Positions 1 to 10,965 are shown, numbered from the stretch's first letter. The stretch: 64,000 nt of DNA from Sorex araneus (GCF_027595985.1 NC_073302.1:98502734-98566733); one strand, 5' to 3'. Notes: generated by a model not told the origin, from the letters alone. Program-made: numbers and translations.

Positions 1-286
1 GTCTGGGTTCACAGTACACAATGTTCCAAGCTCAGTCCCCTCACTACTGTCCACTCTCCTCCACCACACTGAGTTTGCTGCGTCGTCATACAAGCTCACT
101 GCAGCGAGCTATGGACCAACAAGGGTTCACCCTGGACATCTCCTATTGCAACTTGTGTGAAAAGTGACTTATCCACTCCACTCAGAACCTTAATTTTCCT
201 TTATTTTTTTTTTTTTGTAAAAAGTTATCATTCTTCCCTTTCAGGGTTGTTGTAAGATCTAACTTAACTCTAAGAATCAAATGAGA

Positions 287-445
287 GGGGCCGAATGACA
301 GTCCACAGTCCTCCCCTGGCACACAGCCAACCAGCTTTGGTCCCTAGGGTCCCATACAGCCCCACAGCCCACAGGTGTGATCCCTGAGAACAGAGCCAAG
401 AGGAAATACTGAGCACCAGCAGGTGTGGCCCAAAGCCAGAAGATA
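287..445 (+). mobile_element. Old tRNA-derived shrew SINE (type 1)
   Basis: A degraded type 1 copy. Recognisable pieces are the middle (ggtcccatacagcc), the second half (gtgatccctgagaacagagccaa) and the end (caggtgtggcccaaag). The head and B box are eroded. Confidence 0.6.
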
Positions 446-498
446 ATTCAAATCTCATCTTTGTTCTTATTATAAAAGCCTCCAGCTCCGGGCCCATC

Positions 499-985
499 TT
501 TTCAACCCCACCATTCTTCCTGCACTAACATATGCCTCAGAGACCTGGGCCCTATGAAAACAGGATGAGAACGTCATTTGGGTATCCCAAAGAGGAACAG
601 AAAGAGCTATGCTTGGAGTATCACATTTCACTCAAATGAGAGAAGGAATCTGGAGTTCTGACCTCCGTTGATGACCAAGGACCAGGGATACTGTCGCATT
701 TGCCAAGGTGTCAAAAATCAAATGGGCTGGACACGTAATGTGATTTAGAGATGACCGCTGGACTAGAGCTGTTACAGACTGGATTCCACAGGACGTCAAA
801 AGAACACCTGGCCGCCCACCTACGAGATGGAAAGACTTCTTCTGAATGAACAGTTTGAGGCACTTTCTGTCCTGGAGCGAGCAGATGCCATTGGGCTACA
901 CTAGCACGAAGTAGGGACAAATGGAGACATTACTGGCGCCCCCTCTAGCAAATTGATGAGCCACGGGACAACAAGTGAAGTGATT
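499..985 (+). mobile_element. RTE-clade LINE, 3' end of ORF2 plus tail (decayed)
   Basis: Forward-frame translation gives the C-terminal part of a non-LTR retrotransposon polyprotein, just past the reverse transcriptase. Visible blocks are LTYASETWAL, then after an in-frame stop KQDENVIWVSQRG, and further on KWAGHVM and RWTRAVTDWIP followed by GRPPTRWKDFF. Several in-frame stops show it is dead. The last 60 bases (ggagacattactggcgcc...agcaaattgatgag) are the same tail carried by the type 2 SINEs across the window, which ties that SINE family to this LINE. RTE (BovB-like) assignment rests on the WAGHV and GRPPTRW blocks and is an inference. It lies inside NOX4 intron 2. Confidence 0.75.
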
Positions 986-1261
986 ATAAAAGGAACTATG
1001 CCTGGAATAGAAAATGTAATTAATAATTATTAGGTTGAGCCAAGTCAAATGGTATAAAATCGGTATTTTTAAAATAATATGGCAATTCCATACAGTTTAA
1101 CATAGTACAAACGGAAGTGAAGAGAAAAAAGTTAAAAATATAACCTTTGGACCAGGATGTTTGAGTTAGATAGTTACAGCTATCATTCTATGTTAGAGAA
1201 CTCTAATTTAGTTTCTTATATATAAAACGTATTTGATATGCCAAAAACAGTAACAGTAATA

Positions 1262-1400
1262 ACAACAACGTGCTCTTCGTGTTCTTGGAGTGAGCAGGCG
1301 CCATTGGGCTACACTAGCACTCGACAGGAACGAATGAAGACATTAATGGTGCCTGCTCGAGTAATGAATGAACAACAGGATGACAGTGACATTGACAGAT
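1262..1400 (+). mobile_element. RTE LINE 3' tail fragment
   Basis: Shares 'gccattgggctacactagcac' and the following tail with the LINE at 499-985, ending in a degenerate 'ggatgacagtgacattgacag'. Only the last 130 bp or so are present. Confidence 0.6.
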
Positions 1401-1910
1401 ATAAAATAAAAAATTAAAAATATTTGCTTCATAGGATTAATAATAAGATTAATCTACAATAGTAATATATTAATATCAGGTATTCATTCCTCAATTCCTC
1501 AATGATTATAACCTGTTTTAATATCATTAATAATTATAGTTATTTATTAAATTTGTAAATTATTAATCATTAATAATTAAATGAAGCAACTGATTCTGAA
1601 ATCTTTGATATGAATTCTACCTTTCACTTTGGTGCTATTTTAGATAAAACAAAACTGCCATCTGATTAAGCAGTTCCACTCCTACATATCTATACCAAGA
1701 GCACAGAAACAACATAACTGTGTATAGCCACTGAAGAAGACAGCTTGGCAATTTTATAAAATTTAACATATTCTTTCATTACAATTTATTCACTCTCTCC
1801 TTTGTATTCATTTAAGTTGAACACATTACAATTTTTTTTATTATTTTAAATATATTTTTCACAATCCTTTTTACATGTTTTTGTGTGCACAAGGAAATTT
1901 AATTTATTTA

Positions 1911-2150
1911 TTTACTTGTTGGAGACCAGACCAGTGGTCAGCTCAGGAGACTGGGGGCAGACATTCCTAGGAAGCTCAGCCCTGCGGTTATGCCTGATGG
2001 TCTAGCACTTCACAGGGCTGACCTAGGGCCACCAAGGCCATACACGGCAGTACCTGGGAGCCCTGGGTGGTGCCAAGTGTTGAACTTAGTGTCTCATCAA
2101 CCAGGCATGTATTCAACAAGCTGAGCTACCCCCATGATCCTGACAGAGAA
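1911..2150 (-). mobile_element. Old SINE-derived segment
   Basis: Read on the minus strand the right part keeps the outline of a type 1 SINE, including 'ctgagctaccccc' as the reverse of the head and a weak B-box region. The left half is too diverged to place. Confidence 0.4.
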
Positions 2151-2339
2151 ATTTAATACAAATGACTCATACTTTCATTGGGAGTTGGAAAACATGTCAG
2201 AGAAAAACTAAATAAAATGTGTAGAGAAACTTTATAGAGAATTGTCCGAAATACTAGAAGCACGGTGTCCTTCAATAGGATCAATAAGTTGATCCACACG
2301 GACAGCAGACTAGTACTCACTCTAAATTAGAAATGAAGA

Positions 2340-2505
2340 AGGCAGGGGACTTGAGCAGGTGAGGACTTGCCTTGCATTTAGCCAACCTGGGTCTGGTCAC
2401 AGTACTGCATTTGGTCCCCCTGAGCACCACTAGAACTGGTACCTGAGCAGAGAACCAGGTGTAAGCCCTGAGAATGGCTAGCTGAGGCCCCAAAACAAAA
2501 CAAAA
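2340..2505 (+). mobile_element. Type 1 shrew SINE, diverged
   Basis: Contains 'cttgccttgcatttagccaacctgggt', 'ggtccccctgagcaccac' and an A-rich tail (ccccaaaacaaaacaaaa), in the order expected for the forward type 1 SINE. Confidence 0.7.
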
Positions 2506-3756
2506 TAGACAAAATTAAATGAAAAAGAATATAGTGGTTATATCTAACTCAGTCGCTAAACAGGAAGAACATTATTTAGAAACAGTATATTTGGAATTAC
2601 AATATTTCCAAAATACACTTACTTAACAATATTATTTGAATAGAGACCACAGTGAATGCCTAGAAAATTCTATACATATATAGCTTTCTAAGTATTCAAG
2701 ATGTGAAATTCTAAATATAATTTTAATATTCTGTGCAACAAAAGGAAAGAGTTTATAATGAAGCTTATTCTAAAACTTGTAAGAGGCTCAGATTCTTTCT
2801 CAGATGAAGTAAAAAGGCACAGATTCTTTCTCAACCAACATTAAAATCAATAATGACTTGGGTCCATTTTCCAGACACCAACTTAATCTCAAAAACTCAC
2901 ATGATGTCAGATTTGTCTCAAAAATTTTATTTATGACATAACTTCCAGGACTCCTTTGAGGATAAACTATCTCTAAATAACTTAAAGGATAATAATTGAT
3001 CAAGAGAGATTACCATTTTAGATTAGAAAAGGAATTTTCTCAAGCCCCACAATTTTGTTCCAATTAACAAATTCATCTTAGTAAGAGATACTTTTAAAAC
3101 AAAGAAAAATTTTTCATGACATATGATAGTAAAAAAACAATTTTAAGACAAACTGAAAATATAAATTGAGATCATTGCACCAAGACAATAACTAGATTCA
3201 AACAAGTAGATTTAAACATTCTACCACAACTATTAGTTTAGAGGCAATAATATATAGAGCTAATACTTTATACATAAGGATATTATGAAACATGTTCGCT
3301 CCTCAAATTAAAGTGTTTACATTAATGAAGTTATATACAACTCGTATTTATATGAGTATGATCATAAGGGTGTCCATAGATGATATCTGGAGTTAAAATG
3401 ACCCATCTTTTAAAACTGGGAATAACAGAAACACATATTTAAGAGTTGGTCACAAAACATGTATCAGAAATTTCTATTAAAATGCAAATCACTGTAGTTT
3501 TCTTAAATAACCAATTTCAGCCTAAGAAATCAATGGGGTTCTTTATTTAAAAGCCAGATCTGAATCCTATTCTTCAGCACAAATTAAAAATATAAATATT
3601 TGTGACAATTCAATGATTAATATTTGATAGCATTCTTATAGCTGTAAAATATGCATTTATCATAAAACTTTTTACTACAGAAACTACTGCATAATCTAAC
3701 TTGGAAAATTATTATATATCAATTTAAAGTGTTTTGTGCATGGACTATAGATTTGT

Positions 3757-3925
3757 TGTTTATTTGTTTGGGGCCACACCCAGCAGTGCTCAGGGCTTAC
3801 TTCTGGCTCTGTGCTCAGGGATCACTTCTGGTGGGCTCAGGTGACAATACACAGAACCAGGAATCGAACCCAGGCCTGCCTCATGTAAGGCAAGCACCCT
3901 ACTCGCTATACCAGAACCTGCTGCA
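3757..3925 (-). mobile_element. Type 1 shrew SINE, reverse orientation
   Basis: Reverse-strand type 1 copy: 'ggggccacacccagcagtgctcagggcttacttctggctctgtgctcagggatcac', then the reversed B box 'aatcgaaccc' and 'gtaaggcaagcaccctac'. Confidence 0.8.
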
Positions 3926-4084
3926 CTAAGATGTGTGAATAAATTACTTGTGTAATAACATCAGAAAAGACTAAAGTAAAAGGTTGCTATGGGAGGTAAA
4001 GAAAGATTTTGGCCTGTTGTTTTTTCTATTTATTTGCTTGTTTCTTGTTTTAGCTTTCCTTTAAAAACTCACTTTCCCTTGCTC

Positions 4085-4245
4085 CAAAGACCACAAGGGA
4101 AATTTCCCTCTGTTGCTCAGCCTGCAGTTTGGCCTCACGGCCCAGTGCTCTACCATAGCTACATGAGGCAGTACTTGGGAGTTGCAATGGTGCCAAGGGT
4201 GGAAGTCAATGCCTCACACCAGACGAACTAGCTCCACAATCCTTA
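4085..4245 (-). mobile_element. Old SINE remnant
   Basis: Weak reverse-strand SINE outline ending in 'gaactagctccacaatcctta'. Assigned by overall spacing rather than by long matches. Confidence 0.4.
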
Positions 4246-4514
4246 TAGAAAAAAAAAAATTACATGACTAGTTTATTTTTACTGGGCAGATCCAACAGAC
4301 AAAAACTGCCCATCAGTAGCACACGAGCCTAAAACAGGATACCTAGGACCGGAGAGATATTTCGACCCAGATAGTGTGTAGGAAGTTCCGGGGTGGGGAG
4401 GGGTTCCTGGGCTCCTGTAATCAGCACTGTTGGGGGGACAAAGCCTTTAGCCAGCTGTTCCCAGGCACCCTCTTCTCTCCTCCCCCCACACACTGGGCAA
4501 ATTCAAGCACAGGG

Positions 4515-4655
4515 GAGGGGTGTCATGTGATGCACAGGGGTTACTCCTGGCTTTGCACTCAGGAATTACTCCTGGCAGCCTCAGAGGAATATATAGGGGG
4601 GATGCTGGGAATCAAACCCGGGTTGGCTGCATGCAAGGCAAACACCCTACCTGTT
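4515..4655 (-). mobile_element. Type 1 shrew SINE, reverse
   Basis: 'gatgcacaggggttactcctggctttgcactcaggaattactcctgg' and 'gctgggaatcaaacccgggttggctgcatgcaaggcaaacaccctacc' are clear reverse-strand SINE segments. It abuts the next, forward SINE almost without spacer, making a head-to-head pair. Confidence 0.85.
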
Positions 4656-4872
4656 GGGCGTTTGCCTTGCAGCGGCTGACCCAGATTCAATTCCTCCATC
4701 CCTCTCAGAGAGCCTGGCAAGCTACTGAGAGTATCCCGCCCGCACGGCAGAACCTGGCAAGCTACCCATGGCATATTAGATATGCCAAAAACATTAACAA
4801 GTCTCACAATGGAGATGTTACTGGGACCCACTCGAGCAAATCGATTAACAATGGGATGACAGTGCTATAGTG
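4656..4872 (+). mobile_element. Type 2 shrew SINE (tRNA head plus RTE-LINE tail)
   Basis: The tRNA-like head (gtttgccttgcagcggctgacccagattcaattcc) is followed by the type 2 body (gagagcctggcaagctactgagagtatcccgcccgcacggcag) and the tail shared with the RTE LINE (gttactgggacccactcgagcaaatcgattaacaatgggatgacagtg). Confidence 0.85.
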
Positions 4873-5010
4873 TGTAGGGCATTTGCTTTGCAAGCAACCA
4901 ACCAGGGCTGGATCACCAGCATTGCAAACGGTCCCCACGCCTTGCCAGCCCTGGTCTCTGAGGTTAAATCGAGGAGTAAACCATGAGCGCTGCCGGAAGT
5001 AGGTGTGACT
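4873..5010 (+). mobile_element. Type 1 SINE, diverged, directly after the preceding SINE
   Basis: Starts 'tgtgtagggcatttgctttgcaagcaacc' and carries 'ggagtaaaccatgagcgctgccgg...gtgtgactcag', the second half of a type 1 unit. Three SINEs thus lie in a row from 4515 to 5010. Confidence 0.65.
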
Positions 5011-5984
5011 CAGAAATCAAATGATAAAAATAGTAAGATAAAATGGACCAATTAGAAAATCTGTGCAGTATGAGGGAAAAGCGAAATCCAGACAGGATAA
5101 CACTCAAATCCTAGCTCAGACACTCATCTCCAAAGGAACTTAAAATCTTTTGGCTTCCTTTTACTATATTTCCTCAAGTGAAAAGTTTACTGCTTTAAAC
5201 AAGATAGTCGTGATGTGTGTTTAATGTTTATATTAAACATCTATAAGTGACTAGTTAAATGAACTTCTAAGTAGTTGAGCAATTTTTCAATAGAGACCAA
5301 TGATTTCAAACTATGACCAAGACTTAACTCCTCTTTCTGTCTCTGTAAGTCGGATAAATATAACTTGTGGACCCTCCTTACCCATAGTAGTCATATAAAT
5401 ATGTTCTACCTTGCACCTTATAGATGAGTGACAGCACCTTTATACACAGTGCTATTGCCAAAACAATGAGCAATGAAAATACCACTCTCTGTGTTTTAAG
5501 ATGCTTCTGTGTTTTAAAATGGGACTACAGAAAATCAGCTTCAGAAAAACCATCATAATAGTTATGAACCAAATTCACATAAAAGCGACTTTTATGTGAG
5601 TATCAGAATACTTATAGATTTCTCAAGGTCTCTCAAGTTTCTCAAGTTTTCCTCGGGTGGGACCATGATCTTAGGAGTGAGGAAAAGAATGTAAGGTCTA
5701 AGTCACAAATTATTAATTATGTAATACACAATTATTAAATAAGCAAAACAATGAAATAAGCTGTAGTTATCTCACTTTTATATGTCATATCATTATAATT
5801 TAAAAGTTACCTGCAGATTTTAACTGTAAAACAATACTACAATTAATCATTACAAAAGATAAGCCTCAGAAAAATTAGATTAAATATTGCTTTACAAAGA
5901 AAGTATAAAGATTATAGTTTCTTTTCACTTAAAAAAGTAATTGAGGCCAAAAATAACACATTCCAAAAGGGCTTAGAAAAGTTA

Positions 5985-6205
5985 ATCACTGTATCACTGT
6001 ATCAATGTAATGCCGCTGCTCATCAATTTGCTTGAGCGGACACCAGAAACATCTCCATTATGAGACCTGTTGTTTCTGTTTTTGGCATATCGAATACACC
6101 ACAGGTAGCTTGCCAGGCTCATCTCCGAGAAGGATGGAGGAATCGAACCCAGGTCGGCCACGTGCAAGGCAAATGCCCCACCAGCTGTGCTATCACTCCA
6201 GCCCG
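5985..6205 (-). mobile_element. Type 2 shrew SINE, reverse
   Basis: Reverse-strand copy: 'gctgctcatcaatttgcttgagcggacacc' (LINE-shared tail), 'tttttggcatatcgaatac', 'ggaatcgaacccaggtcggccacgtgcaaggc', and the head 'gctatcactccagccc' at its right end. Confidence 0.85.
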
Positions 6206-6499
6206 TTTGAAAAGCTAAAGTCTTAAAAATTCATAAGGAGTTGTTCCTGTTAAATGAGACATTTAGAAATCAGCTTACATCTCAAGAGACTGGCGTTGGG
6301 TTGTCAGTGAGTGGTGATAGGTGTTCTGTTAGAGAAGAGATGAATCCCTGACATACTACAATAGCATACATCCACTTACAATAATTCACTTAGTGAAAAA
6401 GCAGGTGTTGAGTGATTATAATGGGTCAGTTTTCATCAACAGTAACAAAAGTCCCATTCCTGTGGGAAGTGTTGAAAATGGCGGGGGGCGGGAAGATAT

Positions 6500-6757
6500 G
6501 ACATGTCACTGCCACTGTCATCCTGTTGCTCATCGATTTGCTCAAGCGGGCACCAGTAACGTCTCCATTTTTAGACTTGTTACTATTTTACTATTTTTGG
6601 CATACTGAATACGCTATGGGTAGCTTGCCAGGCTCTGCTTGGCGGGCAAGATACTCTCCATAGCTTGCTGGGCTCTCCGAGAGGGGCAGAGGAATCGAAC
6701 CCAGGTCGGCTGCATGCAAGACAAACGCCCTACCGCTGTGCTATCACTCGAGCCCTG
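6500..6757 (-). mobile_element. Type 2 shrew SINE, reverse
   Basis: Reads from 'cactgccactgtcatcctgttgctcatcgatttgc' to 'gctatcactcgagccc', with the reversed B box at 'aatcgaacccaggtcgg'. Close to full length. Confidence 0.85.
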
Positions 6758-6965
6758 ACAATCTCTATAAACTTTAAATAACTGAAAACTTAAGTCTTAA
6801 AATGCAGTATTTTCAAAATATCAGATATGTAATCACCAAACAATGGAAGTAGTAGTTCTTTAGTGAAATGCAATAGCAACTGATTAATCCAACTTCAGTT
6901 TACTTTACTAGCAATATGCCCAAGCACTGCTCTGGAAAATGAGGTTTAATGATAAATAAGTACTG

Positions 6966-7110
6966 GGGTAGGAGTGCTAGTACAACAGAAGACAGTTTGC
7001 CTTACATGCGGCCAACCCCAGTTCTGAGCTCTGACATCCTGTGTGGTCCCGAGTACTGCCAAGTGTAATCCTGAGTACAGAGCCAGGAGTAAACCCTGAA
7101 CACTGAAGCC
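6966..7110 (+). mobile_element. Type 1 SINE, diverged, with CA-repeat tail
   Basis: Forward SINE with 'gtttgccttacatgcggccaacccc', 'gtggtcccgagtactgccaagtgtaatcctgagtacagagccaggagtaaaccctg'. Its A-rich tail position is taken by a CA microsatellite. Confidence 0.7.
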
Positions 7111-7112
7111 TG

Positions 7113-7158
<46 letters not shown>
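7113..7158. repeat. (CA)n microsatellite
   Basis: About 23 perfect CA units at the 3' end of the preceding SINE. Confidence 0.95.
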
Positions 7159-7162
<4 letters not shown>

Positions 7163-7697
7163 TTAATTAAAAATAAATATAAGTAAAACAATTAATGGAA
7201 GAAAAGTATAGCAATGCATCTCCCATTTAAAATGCATTTTTTTTGTCAATGAGTGGAAGGAAAACAATGTGTTTTGTGGCCGTTCTAGGAATTTTTAATA
7301 GGTTTTATGCTTCTTTGGTTGCTGCTTAGAAAAAGCAATGTCCTCTACTTCTTGATAAATAAGTAAAAACTACAGTTTGTCATTTCTTTGTCCCTGTGGA
7401 GAGACGATCCTTCAGCTCATTTCCCAACTGGCAATATGTGCCAACGCTTCTCCCCACTGCTAACCTGGATCAGTAGTTGGATTCTTTAACTTTGGTAGAA
7501 AGTTAAGTTTGGTTTTTAAGACTCCATTTTAATTGAGCAGGTTGGAGATGACAATGCGAGAAAACTTGCCTATATTTGAGGGTGGTATGCTTCTAAAGTG
7601 ATCAACCATTGTTTCTCCAATGAATGGAAGAACTAAATAACCTTCCAGCGTCCTGTCCAGGGAAGCCCACTCATGGGGTCACCCAGCTCCCACTTAC

Positions 7698-8529
7698 CCC
7701 CAGCATCTGGTGGATGTAGTAATACTCCGGTCCTTGCTTATACAGCAGGAAGGTTTCCCAGAAAAGGAAGATATTCAAGGAGAGCCAGGTGAGCTAATCA
7801 CAGAAAAGAAAGGGGGAAAGATTAGAAATAAATATTACCTGCTGAATGGAAACCTCAAGAACATTCCTTTCTACGGAAATCAGAAAGTCACAGCAAAGAG
7901 TGTTCCCAAATGAGTCGGCCAGCCGAGCAGCAGAGGCGCCCGAGTCTCTGCACCAGAAAGGAAACACTCGCGTGGCCAACAGGTCCCCGTCCTTAGGGTC
8001 CAAGGAATTCATCGGGTACAAAAGACTACAAAGGGGAGCTCTGTGCCTTATTATAAGCATCACCAGCACCGAAATGAAAAAGTCTGGCAAAACAAAAGCT
8101 ACGGGAAGGGGGAAGGGGAGATGCGTAAAGACGTTCAAACTCCCAGTCTTAAAGGGGGTCCCCTCCCTTCCACCTGCCCCCGAGAGGGGCGTCTGCAAAC
8201 TCCGCGAGGAGCAGCCCAAAGTTTGGCCACTAGAGGATTTCCAGGGAGAGGCGAAGCTCGCCCCGCGCCCCCGCGCCCCCGCGCGCCGCGGTACCCGAGG
8301 ATGCAGGAGCGCCCCCGAGAGCGCCCGCGCCCCCAAGGATGCGGGAGCCCCCGCGCCCCCGAGGATGCAGGAGCGCGCCCGCGCCCCCGAGGGTGCAGGA
8401 GCGCGCCCGCGTCCCCGGGAGCGCCCGCGGCCCCGCGCCCCCAGGATGCAGGGGCGCCCGCGGCCGGCCTACCAGGCAGAGGTGCTTGAGGGCCTCGTTG
8501 GCCAGCCAGCTCCTGCAGGGCGCTGCCAT
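7698..8529 (-). CDS. NOX4: NOX4 (NADPH oxidase 4), coding exons 1 and 2
   Basis: NOX4 is a multi-pass membrane haem-flavoprotein that transfers electrons from NADPH to oxygen and makes H2O2, working with p22phox (CYBA). Two exons are visible. Coding exon 1 is 8473-8529 (57 nt, phase 0): MAAPCRSWLANEALKHLCL, starting at the ATG at 8529-8527 with G at -3 and +4, and ending CTG|GTAGGC. Exon 2 is 7698-7793 (96 nt): after TTAG| it encodes LTWLSLNIFLFWETFLLYKQ followed by GPEYYYIHQMLG, ending GGG|GTAAGT. Together they give residues 1-51, including the first transmembrane helix. I identified it from the known NOX4 N-terminal pattern, SWRSWLANE then WLS..LLFWKTFLLY then QGPEY. Both exons keep frame across a 679-bp intron. 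The remaining exons lie to the left of the window. An ordinary expressed gene is the simplest reading. Confidence 0.93.
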
Positions 8530-8870
8530 GCCCGCCCGCCCGCCGCGCCGCCCCGTCCGCGCGCCCCGCTCCGGGCACGAGCCTGTTGTTGTGGCCGGGG
8601 ACACGCACACGCGCCGGGCACAGGCGGGAGCCGGCAGGCCCCCGCCCAGCCCGACGCCCCCCGCCACGCCCCACCCGGCCGCCCCCCGCCACGCCCCCAC
8701 CCGGCCGCCCCCGCAACGCAGCCTGACGTCACCCCGGGCGGGGGGCGCCGCCCACTCTGAGGCTGGCCGGGGCGGTGACTGGGCGGCCGCCCTCCAGGGC
8801 CAGCGCTCACGGAAGAGTGCTCGGGGGTGGACAGTGGCGGGACTGCTCGGTCACTCACTCTCATCACAGC
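8220..8870 (-). promoter_or_regulatory. NOX4: CpG island, likely NOX4 promoter and 5' UTR
   Basis: Dense CpG sequence surrounds the NOX4 start codon, with AT-rich DNA on both sides. Upstream of the ATG (8530-8870 on the plus strand) are GC-box-like runs such as 'ggcgggggg' (8738-8752) and CACCC/GGGTG runs. There is no TATA box at a plausible distance. The transcription start cannot be fixed from sequence alone but is probably between about 8560 and 8800. Confidence 0.75.
8262..8460. repeat. GC-rich minisatellite in NOX4 intron 1
   Basis: Imperfect tandem units of about 28-36 bp built around 'gcgcccccgaggatgcaggagcg'. The 'gatgc(a/g)gg(a/g)g' core recurs about five times and the last unit ends about 10 bp from the exon 1 donor. 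The unit is almost entirely G+C and strand-asymmetric, C-rich on the plus strand and so G-rich on the NOX4 sense strand. Confidence 0.85.
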
Positions 8871-8994
8871 GGGTCCGTTCCCGGGACGGTCCAGGTCTTC
8901 GTCAAGTTATCAGTAACTTCGGACCTCTCAGTCTCTCTGAGTGTGTTTCGTATTACTTGGATCATATACATGGCATGGCATTACTGGTGTTTGG

Positions 8995-9052
8995 TTCTGA
9001 CTCTGTCTTTCTGTCTCTGTCTCTCTCTCTCTCTGTCTCTCTGTCTATCTGA
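8995..9052. repeat. (TC)n/(TCTG)n low-complexity tract
   Basis: Runs of tctctctgtctctctgtc just upstream of the NOX4 CpG island. Confidence 0.8.
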
Positions 9053-9111
9053 AATTTGCTTCTAAATTCCTTTCTCTCCTTCGCGTTTTCCTTTCTTTTC
9101 TTTTCCTTTGT

Positions 9112-9235
9112 TCTGCCTTTGGGCTCCATCCAGCAGAGCCCAGGCCCTGCTCCCGGTGAGGCTCCAGGGATCTCCCATGGCACCATGGATTGAACAGCTG
9201 CACGAAAGGGAATCTGCTATCTCTCCGGTCCTAAA
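9112..9235 (-). mobile_element. Type 1 SINE remnant, reverse
   Basis: 'gggctccatccagcagagcccaggccctgctc...ccagggatctccca...ggattgaac' follows the reverse type 1 order, with strong divergence. Confidence 0.5.
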
Positions 9236-9239
9236 AACT

Positions 9240-10810
9240 TCTGTCCTTGTACTTAGTCGCCTAAGAGATTCCCAGGGTTTAGGTTTTTGTTTTGTTTTAG
9301 CTTGTTTCCAAAGAAATCTTAATGATCTCATTAAACTATGCCTATTGCCTATCAAACTAAGTCTCTATTGCTATTCTTTTAGAACTTTTAAATCCTTACC
9401 CCTATTCTTTTTCAACTTCAAGACTTTATGTCCAGACGCCAACTTCATTTTCTTTAGGTGGGTGATTAATAAAAGATCTCGAACCTCAAGACTGAACTCC
9501 TTTGCCCACTTGCTCCTGCAGTGATCCCCAGCAGCCTTCAATGTCCCTGGATTCTCTAAGACTCCGGACCTTACTCCCTTCCTGTCCATCTCTAAGGATG
9601 CGGTCAGAGAGGTCCACCCAAACCATACCAGGCAGGGCATTCATCCTCACCTGCGAGTCCTAGAGGAAAGAATATCTTCCAGAATCTCCATTTCCTTGGA
9701 ACCCTAAAAATTTGAGTCCACTCTGTACAATTGTCCGTGTGCTTATCTTTCTACTTCTCTCTGGATCAGTTCTGATAGGGTACCTTGTCATCCATGAAGG
9801 GACATCATTCACTTAGGCGCCTGAGTGCCTGACCTCATTGCCCAGAGAAATCCGTGTAGATGTCTGTCTGTGTAGATGTCCCTTGCTTTATTTCTCTGCT
9901 GAAATGTCACTAGGCTTGGAGATCTGATTCTTTTAAAAGAATTGTAAGAAGGACTTTTAAAAACAACTTCCTTAGAACTCTCAGCTATGTTCTCCTGAAG
10001 ATTTTATGAGTGCAAGGGTATTTCTGATAATTTTCAGTACATTACATATTTCACATCTCAGTTAAGTCTGTCTTTGCCTGACAGAACCCTTAGATACCAG
10101 CTTCTCATCTTCAGAGAAATTGTACAATTTACTCACCAATTAGTTCAAGTGCCTTGAATAAAGAGGATGCATTGAATAAAATAATTGAATTACATAAATG
10201 CATAAAATATTTAATTTTGAAAAATGTTTTTGTTTTATGTTTAATATTAGTAGAGGAATGAGCAAAATAGAAAGGTGTAGAGAAAAGTGACAGAAGATAA
10301 ATGCAAATAAATAAATTGACAAGACATTGAGGCAATTAGAAAATGAGAAATAAGGGAGACACTAAAAATACTATTTTTGTATCTTTATAACAAAATAAAA
10401 ATACATATTTATTATATTTATTTATAACTTTATAATAATATGGTATCATTAGAATCTATAAGTTTGGTTTCTCAAATTATACTCCTAAAGTTATCCTAAA
10501 CCTGTTATTTCACCAGAAAGAAGGTGAACAGAGCCTGGAAAATTTGTTCTGGTCATGAGTTGAAAGGAAGAAAGCAACTGGAGAATAGTAAAATGGAAGA
10601 CAAGTAAAATAGTGAGATAAAAGACAATGTTGATTAATTCCAGGTGTGGTAGGCAGCGGCCAGGTGGAATGCATCTAGCTCTTCCTGTGGTCGTTGTACT
10701 TGGTATTTTATGTACAAAACCTTGCCTAATTATCATAATCCACCTACATAAGGGTGTATTTGCCCCCACTTTAAATATGAGGAAATTAATGCTAAGAGAG
10801 ATTAAGAAAC
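9240..10810. other. Intergenic DNA, no feature recognised
   Basis: AT-rich unique-looking sequence with short open frames only. No splice-bounded conserved frame or known repeat stands out. Confidence 0.6.
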
Positions 10811-10812
10811 TT

Positions 10813-10965
10813 TCTTGGGGGCCGAGATATAGAATGGCTTCTCTTGCATACATAGTACCCGGATCCCTGTACCTGAGCCCTGCCAGGAATGATTTCCTGA
10901 GCACAGGACAGCAGTAAGCCTTGAGCACTCCTGGGTGTGGCTCCAAAACAAAACAAAAGAGAAAC
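10813..10965 (+). mobile_element. Type 1 SINE, diverged
   Basis: Forward copy with 'gcttctcttgcatacatagtacccggatccc', 'ctgagcacaggacagcagtaagccttgagcactcctgggtgtggctcc' and a tail 'aaaacaaaacaaaa'. Confidence 0.7.

Larger units (their letters stand above)
1..7697 (-). other. NOX4: NOX4 intron 2 (partial, open at left end)
   Basis: This stretch lies downstream of the NOX4 exon 2 splice donor, so it is intron 2 of a minus-strand transcript that leaves the window on the left. I looked for the next NOX4 exon on the minus strand and saw none. Apart from the SINE and LINE pieces listed separately, it is AT-rich DNA without recognisable genes (notably 985-1260, 1400-1910, 2510-3750, 5010-5980 and 7160-7690). 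Confidence 0.8.

Noticed and set aside
4374-4870. Overlapping open frames of 101, 116 and 90 residues
   Set aside because: They are all translations of a cluster of three SINEs.
1-7690. Search for NOX4 exon 3
   Set aside because: No minus-strand splice-bounded frame fitting the next part of NOX4 was seen. It is presumably left of the window.
8135-8716. Long minus-strand frames across NOX4 exon 1
   Set aside because: They run into intron 1 past the splice donor. Only the 57-nt exon portion matches NOX4, and only in one of these frames.
7846-8760. 304-residue plus-strand frame over the CpG island
   Set aside because: Pro/Arg/Ala-rich with no domain, and antisense to NOX4 exon 1. Open because the GC-rich minisatellite lacks stops.
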